From contig OY783191.1 of the NCBI GenBank assembly GCA_963678675.1, positions 16,087,096 to 16,151,095 of the forward strand: 64,000 nt of DNA, in the 5' to 3' direction. Below the pieces are notes generated by a model. The model searched no databases and had not been told where the DNA came from. It worked only from the letters and a program-made list of their open reading frames with translations. Origin of the DNA: Xiphydria camelus (taxonomy: Eukaryota > Arthropoda > Insecta > Hymenoptera > Xiphydriidae). The first letter of the stretch is position 1; the number at the start of each line of letters is the position of its first letter. A program made the position numbers and the translations under genes. Below are positions 1-10,613 of this stretch, in pieces.

Positions 1-520
1 GCATGCAAAATCGATTTGTTTGGAAAGGTTTGGAAGCTCCGCCCATTTGTGACGTCAGACTTAGGCAGTCTATTGTGGAACTGGCTCTTAATGCTGTCGG
101 CGGCCACTGTAGCGCTAAATATTGCCTACTGCCGCGCCACCACTCGGGCATGCACGAGTCCTGTAGCAGTGGATTAATGCAATTTTTAACTGCATTAATC
201 CACTTTACACGTTTGTGTGATTCTTCCATGGCAAGTGAACACTACTTGTAGGAAACGAATAGAATTTTACTGGTGGATTAATATTTTGTACACGATCTGC
301 TGTATTTAAGCAACCTTTGCCGCAACAGATTTTTTCGAGTATAGCATTTTACAAAAAATATTTAATTTTAATTAGTAAAAAGGAATTTCATTGTAATTGC
401 CCTTTATGCACTCGTTAAATTCCCCCACATTACTTTGCACAACAGCTCTCAGATGGCGTCCTAATTGCCTTGCACGGTCCCTAAATACCACGGCCAATCA
501 ACTATGTATCACACTTTACA
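1..520. other. No recognisable gene
   Basis: Short open frames only, with no domain or splice structure that I can identify. The stretch ends at a truncated MITE. Confidence 0.4.
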
Positions 521-522
521 TA

Positions 523-716
523 CACCCGGGGACTCGGAATCTATCGCTGGTGACTTTTTTAAATGTTACTTTTAAACGTACTAACTAATGATTAATCAAT
601 CCTAATGCTTTCATTAACGAAGGTAAACGCCACCGTAGCTAATGAGGGCATAAGAATTAATTGTTCATTGGTCGTATGTTTAAAAATGACATTTAAAAAA
701 AGTTACCAAGTCCCCC
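523..716. mobile_element. CACCCG-end hairpin MITE, copy 1 (right end shortened)
   Basis: Palindromic element flanked by TA. The left end matches the ends of the copies at 6742, 15525, 21475 and 23220 (shared block CGCTGGTGAC then T-rich). About 14 bases of the right arm are missing, so the right terminus is imperfect. It is non-coding. The TA target duplication suggests Tc1/mariner mobilisation, an inference from flanks only. Confidence 0.7.
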
Positions 717-767
717 TAGTGTTGCGTGGAATGTCCACGATGTCGTGCGCGCGTCGACAATTTGAGG

Positions 768-1087
768 TACCGTATGTCCGCGATCATTTGAACCATAGGA
801 AAATTGCGAGCTTTGCATGAGCACCCCTTTGGGTCTCCTCGTCCAATAGAATCACCGGAGAAGCGTGAATGCGCATGCGTAGTCATCCGCGAGTGTGGCG
901 TCGTCAGCAAGTTCAGATCGATTATTTCGATAACCGATCTGAACTTGCTGACGACGCCACACTCGCGGATGACTACGCATGCGCATTCACGCTTCTCCGG
1001 TGATTCTATTGGACAAGGAGACCCAAAGGGGTGCTCATGCAAAACTCGCAATTTTCCTATGGTTCAAATGATCGCGGACATACGGTA
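768..1087. mobile_element. 320-bp palindromic MITE, copy 1
   Basis: Near-perfect hairpin of two arms of about 150 bp around a short loop. Ends read TACCGTATGTCCGCGATC and its complement, so the element is flanked by TA. Four further copies of exactly the same length occur at 2237, 14014, 22900 and 23461. Open frames of about 100 codons on both strands follow from the symmetry and are not genes. Confidence 0.93.
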
Positions 1088-1324
1088 TATAGATTGGGAA
1101 TTAGTCCTATCGTTTGGAAATAGTTTGGGGATATTTAGGAAATTAGTTTCAGATTTTGGGAAACGTTAATTAATATAAATTAATTTATTATAAATTATTT
1201 TTTACTTGACCGTATACCTAGATAGCAAATATTAATTAGAAATTGTCAAATTACAGACGAATCAATTGGAAATCATTTGGGGAATTGAACCCTATTGTTA
1301 ATTTCATTTGAGAAATAATACTTA

Positions 1325-2227
1325 GGGCCGATTCCACCAACTCTGATTAAATGCTTGATTACCTAATCACGATTATATTTAATCGGCGTTCTAATCATGA
1401 TTAACTGCACAATTCGTTCCACCATAAATTTTTAACCCCCGATTATCTAATCATATACCCTCTTCGCAATAAGTTTTGGTTTTGTTGTAACGGTGATTCT
1501 GATTGGTTCATCAACGGAACTTGTAATGGAGTAGGAGGAAAACCTGACGTGATCAACTGACGCGCTGCAAGCCGAGCTCAGTGAGCTGCCGAAATCTCCA
1601 ACAGAATTTAAAAAGGAACCAGTTGCATAATACCGGAGAGCAAGCAGGAGTTGTACTCTGGGTGCAATAGCGTGGTTTCTGAAATGTGCACTCCCTTTAT
1701 TTAGTAAAGATACAGAAAATTCTACGCGATTTTTAACGTAATATGATAATGTTGCGATATTTTAAAATAGATTATATATTATTTAAGAAGTAATTTATCT
1801 TTCTGTAGCGTGTTGCAAATTATGTACAATTTCCAGAAGCAAAGCTTCAACACTGTCTTTCGATAACCGAAAACGCGTAATAAAATCCAAATCATCCAAA
1901 GTTTGGAAATAATTAATTCGTTCCTTAATTAAATGTGGCCTTCTGTCAATTTCGATACCATTTTCATCATCAGATGATGATAAAATACCGTTGTAAAATA
2001 AATTCATGTCCGATATAGTATTGCACAGCAGTGAAACTTCGACTTTGAGGTTATGTTGATCCACGTTAATCACTGGTTAGGTTCCTAATTGGCCAAAAAT
2101 GGCTGATTAAGTTCAACGGTGATTATCTCACTTTAATCATGGTTTAAAAATTGGTGGAACGCAAGAGCATGATTAAATTAAGCTAATCGGGAATTAACAA
2201 TTTAATCAGAGTTGGTAGTTTCGGCCC
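1325..2227 (-). mobile_element. 903-bp Harbinger deletion derivative, copy 1
   Basis: Flanked by TTA on both sides (1322-1324 and 2228-2230), the TWA target duplication typical of PIF/Harbinger. TIRs start GGGCCGATTCCACCAACTCT on the left; the right end differs at a few bases. A second copy of exactly 903 bp lies inverted at 16673-17575. It keeps a transposase N-terminal fragment and lacks the catalytic core, so it must be moved in trans. Confidence 0.93.
1795..2073 (-). pseudogene. Harbinger transposase N-terminal remnant (92 codons)
   Basis: Open frame inside the 903-bp derivative. It contains the motif ITRFRLSKDSVEALLLEI, like the N-terminal helical region of HARBI1-type transposases. No DDE catalytic residues follow. 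The same frame is open in the second copy with only a few substitutions, consistent with recent amplification of both copies. Whether the peptide is made is unknown. Confidence 0.65.
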
Positions 2228-2236
2228 TTACCTATG

Positions 2237-2556
2237 TACCGTATGTCCGCGATCATTTGAACCATAGGAAAATTGCGAGTTTTGCATGAGCACCCCTTTG
2301 GGACTCCTCGTCCAATAGAATCACCGGAGAAGCGTGAATGCGCATGCGTAGTCATCCGCGAGTGTGGCGTCGTCAGCAAGTTCAGATCGATTATTTCGAT
2401 AACCGATCTGAACTTGCTGACGACGCCACACTCGCGGATGACTACGCATGCGCATTCACGCTTCTCCGGTGATTCTATTGGACAAGGAGACCCAAAGGGG
2501 TGCTCATGCAAAACTCGCAATTTTCCTATGGTTCAAATGATCGCGGACATACGGTA
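2237..2556. mobile_element. 320-bp palindromic MITE, copy 2
   Basis: Same hairpin as 768-1087, with TACCGTATGTCCGCG ends and identical length. It sits seven bases beyond the TTA duplication of the 903-bp element, so the two insertions are adjacent rather than nested. Confidence 0.93.
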
Positions 2557-3523
2557 ATTAATAATTAATTATCGACTACGTCTCCACCGTACGTTAAATC
2601 CGTGATTTAGTAATCCTCGGATTATTTAATCTCAATATTTTACCGGTGGAGACGCCTCTCGGATTAATAAGTCTAATCCTGCCAAATTGCCAGCATTAGA
2701 CTTATTAATCCGATATTATCCTATAGATATCTGCGGTGGACAGAAAGAATAGGACGAAATGTGGACAAATATGAATTGTACGAACGGCAATAGGTATGTA
2801 TGATAAATATTAAATATTTAATCTGATAATATTCTTGAAGGACATTTCAAGCGATGTAAATATAATATGAGAGAGAGAGAGATTTTTGTACATACAAAAT
2901 TGAAGTTAGTTTAGGTTATGTTCAAAATTGTACACATGTTTATCATTAATTTCACAGTGTCTCGAAACGAGTTCGAGACTCCTGGGATAGAGAGGTAACG
3001 AGACATATGCTGCAATTAATAGACGACCACAAAGTGATGAAACTCTTAGATGGCAAGAAATTTCGCGTTGCTGAAATTTTTGATAAACTTTCATTGATCA
3101 TGAATTCGGATGGATACAATAAAACTTCACAACAAATGCAAATACGGTTTAAGAATCTAAGACGTATGTACTTAAATTTATATTATTTTTACAGAATAAA
3201 TACTGTCTCAGGAGTGAAAATATAATATTTTGGTACCATTTCCAAAATCATCCTATATTTTCGAAAATGAAACTATATTACACCTTCGATACAAGTGATT
3301 TATAAGCTGGTATTCATAGTCATTACTTATAAATAAGCATAGACTTAAGTCAGCATTGGAGGTTACTCATTGGTCGAGACGGCAACTTGAGTTTTGTTTA
3401 TATATGTATAAAAATATCGACTATAAATACTTTATTCTGATAGCCACGAATTAAAATCTTTTGAAACTGTAATGTAAAAGCACATCTTTATTCTCAGTAT
3501 TGTTCATTATGTTTAGTAATATA

Positions 3524-4662
3524 CAGGGTGGTTCACCTAATTCGGTGACATAGCAATCGTACGAGTACGAGAGAGAATACATGGTGTTGCGTGCCGGGCT
3601 GGTCTTCTTGGTCCGTTTGTAGGGGGCAGGTCCGTGCCCGTGGAGTGCTGAACCACTCTGCTCGGAAAGAGCGGGATCGGGAGATAAAGAGTTTTATTGC
3701 AGGTGGAGAAATGAAAACTCTTAATCCAAGAATTAGGTGATCACCAATGAATTATATTTTAACACATAGTTGGAATATAATTTGTCGTTATAAATCGGTA
3801 TCTGAGTGCACCTCGAGCGGCAAAGTGCATCCTTTTAAATCAAAAGTCCCCGCCTCTCGGTAACAACGAGGAACCAATCAAATACTCAGCGCTAATGTGG
3901 GGAACCAATCTGATACTCGACGCTAGTCGTAGTCAAGGACTCTACTCCCACTTTCTTCGTCTACGCACAATGATCTAATCCACGCTCCACGCGTCCACGT
4001 GCGAAGAAAGCACGCATCGACCCTGACTCTGGCGCGCACAATCCCACGCACTCGAAAGAAAACATGCCCTCGTTAACCGTGGGTCTACCGCGCACGAACT
4101 CCCGCAATCCGAAGCGCGTATCGATGACAAATCTTATGCGCGCACGCCTACGTGACTCAAAGAAAGGAGAACTATTCTTGCTAGGTAAATTAACTACGAC
4201 CTATCGGTCCGCGAAAGGGGATACCATATTTACAAACGGAGCTCGCAGCGGCCCGCGACTCAGATCCCCTGTCCATCGCGCAATAAAGGTGTTTATAATC
4301 TCGCGAATAGAAACCACGGTGGCCTGCGACTTATTTAACTTATCACGCAGTCTTCGACGTTCTCGTTCTTTCTCTCTATTAGAATCCATCTATACCTTAC
4401 TTGCTTAATAAAATGACAATAATTAGAGGTTAATACAAAGAGTTTGAATGCGCCGCCAAAAATCTAGTAACTTCCAAAAGTTATAGGGATTTTAGGTCGT
4501 CTGGATGCAGACGCGACAATGGTGAGTGCGTACGAGCCTCTGTTGCACAAAATCTAACTGGACAAGTCTAGGGAAATGTGTGATAGAGATTCTTATGCAC
4601 TTATCATGTTTTCTCTCGCACGTGCACGATTGCTATGTCACCAAATTAAATGAACCACCCTG
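3524..4662. mobile_element. Mariner-type MITE (CAGGGTGGTTCA ends) split by a solo LTR
   Basis: TA flanks (3522-3523 and 4663-4664) with TIRs CAGGGTGGTTCACCTAATT and its imperfect complement; the TIR is about 37 bp. Without the LTR the element is about 200 bp and non-coding. It lies in the first intron of element A's Myb gene. Confidence 0.85.
3585..4518. mobile_element. Solo LTR, copy 1 (934 bp)
   Basis: Begins TGTTGCGTGCCGGG and ends GACGCGACA (TG...CA), flanked by a 4-bp duplication ATGG (3581-3584 and 4519-4522). A second copy with a different duplication lies at 59283-60249. There is no gag, pol or primer-binding region, so these are solo LTRs left by recombination. A 4-bp duplication favours Ty3/gypsy-type integration (inference). 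An AATAAA lies near 4407. Orientation is not established. Confidence 0.85.
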
Positions 4663-5724
4663 TACTTCTTCACAGAACAATACTTGGTTTGCAAGCGCAA
4701 TCTTAATGTAAGTGGGTCTGGCAAAATGTACGAATTAAGTTCGAATACTTCGAGGAACTTAATAATATATGTGGAGATCGTCCTGTTGTACAAATGAAAG
4801 GGATAGATTCAATTGTGGAGGAAGCAGAAGTTGACAATTCAAAGGGTATGTAATAAATACATTAATTAAATATTTAGAATAAAAAATGGAATTTATATCC
4901 TAAATAATACTGATTTTAAAAAACACGTTTCAGATTTCCAATCCATTTACGAGGATGCTCCTGATCCTCGCGATGGCAGCATTCCCGGATGTTCGACTGA
5001 TTCACCGATCGCTCAGCAACCAACGTCACCTTTTGTCGAACAAGTTCAGGAACAGGAACAAGAAATACATAAAGAAAAGGGGAAGAGTTCTAGGGCAAAG
5101 GAGATGAAACGAACCTATGAAAATCATAATGATACTGATGATAGTTCGACATCTAGTCAATCAGCTCCAAAAAAGGCGATTATAAGAAGAAGAACTACCA
5201 CTTCACAAATACAGAAAGAAACTCTCTTGCAATTGCAATTGCAGCAAACTGCGTTTCTCTCAAATTTATTTAAACAAGAAAGAGAATGGGAGGAAAAAAT
5301 TCTTAATGAATTTATTAATAAGACAGTAATACCGATAAAGGAAGCAATCGTTGACAGTACAAAGATGTTATTACAACAGCAGCATGCTCAGTCTCAAGTT
5401 TTCACTCCTGAAAGTACTCCTGCGAGAGAACCATCTTCTGCAATATCATCTATTCTATCTAACCAGGTCCTTTCTCAGCAACAGACGTCCTCTACGATAA
5501 GATTCAGTTCCGCTTGTAAGAAAACTGTTGCATCGCAAAGTGTTCCTGCAGTGTTAGAATCTCAGTTCGTACCTGCAGCATTGCAAGCCCAACTTCCAGT
5601 GATTACTAGTGATGAACTAATAGCATTGCCTAAGAATATATCTAGGAATGTGAAACCTATTCGCCTCCTACCATTATCACAAGTAGAGAGTGTCAAGCTT
5701 TTCCCAGGTAATAAAAAAGAATGA

Positions 5725-6741
5725 TATATTCCATAAGAAAATATAAGAGCTAAGTGAACAGGTTTTTACCACAGATAATACAGCGTTCTGTTTCTTACCG
5801 TTTGATATGTTAAAGTTTGTGTTCATATCTTAGTTTCCAACTATAGTATGTACGTCGCTACACACGAAACACATTTAATACATAACTTTTCACTCTCAGA
5901 TACAGTGTTATTCTCAGGATTCAGGTCATAGAACGAATAACCCGTATCCTGAAAATCACTGTATATACTACAGGTATACAGAGAGATACAGATGTAATAA
6001 AGTATTATCATCTTATAGTTATGTAAATGAGTAGTCTCTATAGAATATTAAATGTATGTTACATATAATGATGTGCAGCGACATACCGTGACCATACAGC
6101 GACATTGAGGAATGTTTCATTTTTGTTCATTTTTATTTTAAATCCTATGAAAGCACATTATTTTTATTTATCAACAATGGCACTACATTGACACTACACT
6201 TGTGATGAACAGACAGTCAGTCAGAATCGATCAAATATTTGATCATAGTGTATGTTACTTTTGATATAATTGTGCAATGAAAAAAGTAACAAATGTGATA
6301 TTGTTTTTTTACTGTAATTATAAAAGCAAGACTGACTATGTACTTCAACACATACAATATTTGTATGCAAGGGAAATAGCCCACAGGAGTTAAACGAATT
6401 TATTTCATTTTCAAGCCGGTATAATCCCGGCAGATGTTTAAGAGCGTCCTTGTTGTATATTTCATATCCTACACGGACTTCTTTATTTAATTTGTGTGAA
6501 ATATAGGGACACTCTTGTACATTAACGAGGAATGTCCTCACTTGCACTCGTGGGACTTCTATGGGCTGCATCCTTGCAAAGACTGTCTATTTAGGAAGAA
6601 GGTCAGACTGAATTTTAAGCAAGTTTTTGTAAGTACAAAAGTCTGTAATTAACGAGTCAATTGTGATACACAATACATGGTTATTCATTTTCCAAACGTT
6701 TACCAAATGTGACTTCCTAATCATTAAAAATGAAACACCTA
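5725..6741. other. Spacer in element A with one unidentified ORF
   Basis: Lies between the converging genes. A minus-strand frame (6221-6571, 116 codons) starts MQPIEVPRVQVRTFLVNVQE. Its N-terminal half looks protein-like, but I recognise no family and it may be a chance frame. A short imperfect hairpin lies near 5895-5970. Confidence 0.35.
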
Positions 6742-6954
6742 CACCCGTGCTCACGGAATCTGTCGCTGGTGACTTTTTTTAAACCTTATTTTTAAACGTA
6801 CTAACCAGTGAACAATTAATTCTCATGCCCTCATTAGCTACGGTGACGTCTACTCTCGTTAATGAAAGCACGAGGATTGATTAATCATTGGTTAGTACGT
6901 TTAAAAATAACATTTAAAAAAAGTCACCAGCGACAGATTCCGTGAGCCCGGGTG
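6742..6954. mobile_element. CACCCG-end hairpin MITE, copy 2 (213 bp)
   Basis: TA flanks (6740-6741 and 6955-6956); arms begin CACCCGTGCTCACGGAATC. It ends about 10 bp from the stop codon of element A's transposase. Confidence 0.9.
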
Positions 6955-6964
6955 TACATGGATT

Positions 6965-8967
6965 TTATTCTAATAAAAACGTTCTCCGTAGGGGAAAATT
7001 AAGAGCCATATAATCTTTCAGCGTATTTCTAACCAGAGCAGCATTCATATTATCGTACATTCTACATTCCTGTCGTATGGGTTGACGTAATTCAACAGTT
7101 TCTTCTCTGGTCACATCGATCCATGCATTGGGACAAGCTTCTTTTGCATTTTCCACTATATTGTGGAGTATGCAACAAGTCATCACTAGAGCAGGGACAA
7201 AAGAGTAGTGAACCTCTGTTTTTCTCAAAATGCATCTCCAGCGTGCTTTTAATCTTCCAAACACGATTTCACCACAACATCTTGCGCTATTGAGGTTATA
7301 CATTAAAAGATTCTTCCTGGGCAGTTAATCGTGTTCCTGTATAACCTTTCATCAACCATGGTAGTAATGGATATGCTGGGTCTCCAATTATAAAATACGG
7401 TACGCATACATTGTTAATGGTCTCTGTTTTCTGAAAAAAAATAAGTTTCTATCTTATAATATTGAAGTTTAAGGTTTCTGATTAACCTATAATGAAAATA
7501 TTTCACTTAATTATCTATTATATTCTTGAAGTGCATCTACGTACTTGTGGAATACAGTTCTCAGCGGTTCGAAACAAATTTGATTGCACGAAAACAGCAG
7601 CATCGTGAGATGATCCAGGCATCCGGCAATTGATGTTACGAAATCTGCATATAATAATAAGTAGTTAAATTGAAGAAATCACGCATAGAGTATTGAAGTC
7701 TGAGGACGGTATTCATAGTCGTTACTTATAAATAAGCATAGACTTAAATCGCTATAGGTCACTCATTGGTCAAGACAGCGACATAATTAAGTAAATTAAT
7801 ATTCCGTACCTGAACAGATCATCCACTACTGCTTGAAGAACAATAGATGTCTATCCTTTTCGATTCCGAAAATCTTTATGACCATCAGTGGGTGGTTTTA
7901 TAGGAACATGTGTTCCGTCAATCGCTCCAATTATTTGAGGTATGCCACACTTGTTTTCAAAATTAGCTGATATAATGGAGCATTCTTCAATACCAGGCAT
8001 AGTTATACAGGGTGTTCATTTTAAAACTTACCACCCACGTTATCTGCGTAAAGAGACATATTTCTGAAAATCGCCGAGACACGTCAACAAAATTATTGAG
8101 GGGGAACATTTTTTATAAAAATTCGACGCCCCCCCCCCCCCCCCCCCCCCCTCAACCACCTGACTCCGGGGGCGGTAACCCCAATATTCTTAAATGGAAC
8201 AGGGGGTCGAGTGATACCTCATTTTAACGTCAAATTTGAAAAGTAGGACGTCAAAATGTACACAATTAAAAGCCCTTTAAAATGAGGTATCACTCGACCC
8301 CCTGTTCCATTTAAGAATATTGGGGTTACCGCCCCCGGAGTCAGGTGGTTGAGGGGGGGGGGGGGGGGCGTCGAATTTTTATAAAAAATGTTCCCCCTCA
8401 ATAATTTTGTTGACGTGTCTCGGCGATTTTCAGAAATATGTCTCTTTACGCAGATAACGTGGGTGGTAAGTTTTAAAATGAACACCCTGTATATCTTGGT
8501 CCAAGAATTGAATTTATTGCATTCACTACCTTGTGAACGCATTTCCAGACACTTGTTTTCTGCACACCGAATAACGCTCCGATAGTTCTATATTCTGCAC
8601 TGCTCGCAAAGAAATAAATTGCAATGCCAACTTGCTTCTCAACTGAAATAGGCTCCCTCGGATTTAGAAAATTAGGTTCAGGAGCCAATTCCTTGCGTAA
8701 AGCATCACAGATTTCTGTGAATGTTGCCTTGCTCATTCGAAAATGCTCGAGCAAATCTTTTTGATTGAACTTTTCATTTACAATTATATCCCAGAAATGT
8801 AATGATCGTGATTTCATCCAAACTGACGGTGTCTTTCTTGGCTGAATAGTTAAGTAGATCATTCTTGACGCTGTTTGGCCAATAACATAAGCAAAAATTT
8901 GACGCATTCGTTGCCGATGCTTGCGAATTTTCTTTATTGCTCTATTAACTGCACCTTGTGTAACAGT
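6965..8967 (-). pseudogene. HARBI1-type DDE transposase of element A, inactivated
   Basis: The N-terminal exon (about 8490-8967) carries FRMSKATFTEICDALRKELA and the HTH-like YRTIGALFGVQKTSVWKCV. After the 8008-8489 MITE the frame resumes with GIPQIIGAIDGTHVPI (first Asp), then RMPGSSHDAAVF, then IIGDPAYPLLPWL (second Asp) and EIVFGRLKARWR (the catalytic Glu region). Lesions are the MITE insertion near the exon end, an in-frame TAG where the family has a Tyr after NRKG (near 7852), and a frameshift near 7300. An intron lies at about 7650-7815. The product was a DDE nuclease for excision and integration of element A; this copy cannot encode it. Confidence 0.85.
8008..8489. mobile_element. Mariner-type palindromic MITE with C/G homopolymer arms
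   Basis: TA flanks (8006-8007 and 8490-8491) and ends CAGGGTGTTCATTTTAAAAC. The two arms of about 220 bp are near-perfect complements. A run of about 22 C on the left faces about 17 G on the right. It disrupts element A's transposase. Confidence 0.92.
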
Positions 8968-9354
8968 CTGTAGAATATAAAGAGACTTTATATATAAGAT
9001 GGCTATAACCTGCTCTTCCTTTTTGTAAGCATTTTATAATTTATTCTCCCCACTTTTTACAAAATTAAATTTCATCTTTGTAAATGAATAGTAAGGTTAA
9101 AATTTATTTTACTGTACGTTATAACAACTTGACAGCTACAAGTACTAACGCGCATGCGCGAAGAGGATTTACCACGGGATTTATTAATTTTACTCGTTTC
9201 GTGTTACTTACCGGTAGGGACAGGATTATCTTCAATCCGAGGATTACTAAATCCCGGATTTAACATACGGTGGAGATGTAGTCATTGTTCCACAGTGAAA
9301 ACTGTTTTATCAATAGATGATAAATACGTTGACGGTTACCGACCGTTAGATACC

Positions 9355-10384
9355 TACCGTATGTATCATGCCAAATTAAACAAGCAGAATTACCGACATT
9401 GCCGAAACGTTACCGACGGTCAAGAATTTTATAGTTAGAGTTGGCTTGAGAAGAGTGCGCTGTGTGTGCTGCGTGAGAGCGAAAAGTGTCAAACGTCTGA
9501 TTTCCCGATAGCTGTCGATTCGGAAAATCGAAGTATTGAATAATAGACGAAACACTTCGATCTCTTGAATTAACAGCTATCGGGAAATCAGACGTTTGAC
9601 ACTTTTCGCTCTCACGCAGCACACACAGCGCACTCTTCTCAAGCCAACTCTAACTACCGTATGTATCATCCCGAATTAAACAAGCAGAGATACCGACATT
9701 GTCGAAACTTTACCGACGGTCAAGAATTTTATAGTTAGAGTTGGCTTGAGAAGAGTGCGCTGTGTGTGCTGCGTGAGAGCGAAAAGTGTCCAACGTCTGA
9801 TTTCCCGATAGCTGTTAATACAAGAGATCGAAGTGTTTCGTCTATTATTCAATACTTCGATTTTCCGAATTGACAGCTATCGGGAAATCAGACGTTTGAC
9901 ACTTTTCGCTCTCACGCAGCACACACAGCGCACTCTTCTCAAGCCAACTCTAACTACCGTATGTATCATCCCGAATTAAACAAGCAGAGATACCGACATT
10001 GTCGAAACTTTACCGACGGTCAAGAATTTTATAGTTAGAATTGGCTTGAGAAGAATGCGCTGTGTGTGCTGCGTGAGAGCGAAAAGTGTCAAACGTCTGA
10101 TTTCCCGATAGCTGTTAATACAAGAGATCGAAGTGTTTCGTCTATTATTCAATACTTCGATTTTCCGAATTGACAGCTATCGGGAAATCAGACGTTTGAC
10201 ACTTTTCGCTCTCACGCAGCACACACAGCGCACTCTTCTCAAGCCAACTCTAACTATACAATTCTTGACCGTCGGTAAAGTTTCGGCAATGTCGGTATAT
10301 CTGCTTGTTTAATTCGGGATGATACATATACGGTATAAAATTCTTGACCGTCGGTAAAGTTTCGGCAATGTCGGTATACCGTAT
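9355..10384 (+). repeat. Three tandem 300-bp units, each with an internal hairpin
   Basis: Units start TACCGTATGTATCATSCC at 9355, 9655 and 9955, an exact 300-bp period. Each holds arms of about 110 bp (shared block AGCGAAAAGTGTC) folding on a loop near CGAAGTATTGAA. The loop is inverted in the first unit relative to the other two. The array closes with two inverted partial ends (10255-10384) carrying TTCTTGACCGTCGGTAAAG. Ends share TACCGTATGT with the 320-bp MITEs. Non-coding. Confidence 0.88.
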
Positions 10385-10613
10385 GTCCCCTCCGATAGCC
10401 AAGCGTGACTTTCACCCAAAAGTCACGCGGTGGCGTCACTGAGTGACGTTACTCTGATGCCACAGTGAGGATCCGGAGTGCGAGTTTTTGCCAGAACGGA
10501 ATATTTGATCCTGATTGGTCTATTCGCTGACGCCGTACGGAACTTTTATTCGCGTCGGACACCGCTGTATGGTGGCGTTTCGTTCTTCCTAAGATGGCCG
10601 TCGTTGCGGACCG
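10385..10613. other. Unassigned spacer
   Basis: Begins with a CCGATAGCCAAG block resembling the 3' tail of the SINEs at 15130-15152 and 21691. It contains ATCCTGATTGGTCTATTCGC, related to the loop of the hairpin MITE at 24325. No gene seen. Confidence 0.35.

Larger units (their letters stand above)
2957..5724 (+). pseudogene. Myb/SANT-like accessory protein of element A
   Basis: Readable exons are about 2957-3163, 4676-4845 and 4934-5724, with acceptor TTTCACAG, donor GTATGTA at 3164, donor GTATG at 4846 and acceptor TTTCAG at 4931. The first exon encodes a trihelix Myb/SANT-like fold (SWDREVTRHMLQLIDDH onward). The second carries the linker VSGSGK and FEYFEELNNI, but these lie in different frames, implying a frameshift near 4725-4745. 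The last exon is a Gln/Ser-rich tail of about 260 codons with a helical QLQLQQTAFLSNLFKQE segment. The first intron holds the nested MITE plus LTR. Such proteins bind Harbinger termini and help the nuclease enter the nucleus; here the role is inferred from family and position. Confidence 0.7.
2574..9283. mobile_element. Element A: degraded two-gene PIF/Harbinger transposon
   Basis: The left end (2574, GACTACGTCTCCACCGTA) and the right end (complement of the bases up to 9283) form inverted repeats of about 50 bp with few mismatches. Inside are a Myb/SANT-like gene on plus and a HARBI1-type transposase on minus, converging. Both genes are damaged. Nested inside are a mariner MITE with a solo LTR (3524-4662), a hairpin MITE (6742-6954) and another mariner MITE (8008-8489). 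No exact target duplication is visible (flanks ATC and ATT). Confidence 0.85.

Noticed and set aside
4064..4408. 114-codon frame repeated at 59793-60137
   Set aside because: Lies inside the solo LTRs and matches no retroviral or host family; conserved only because the LTRs are similar.
2574..9283. Exact target duplication for element A
   Set aside because: Flanks are ATC and ATT; I could not place an identical 3-bp repeat without forcing the ends.
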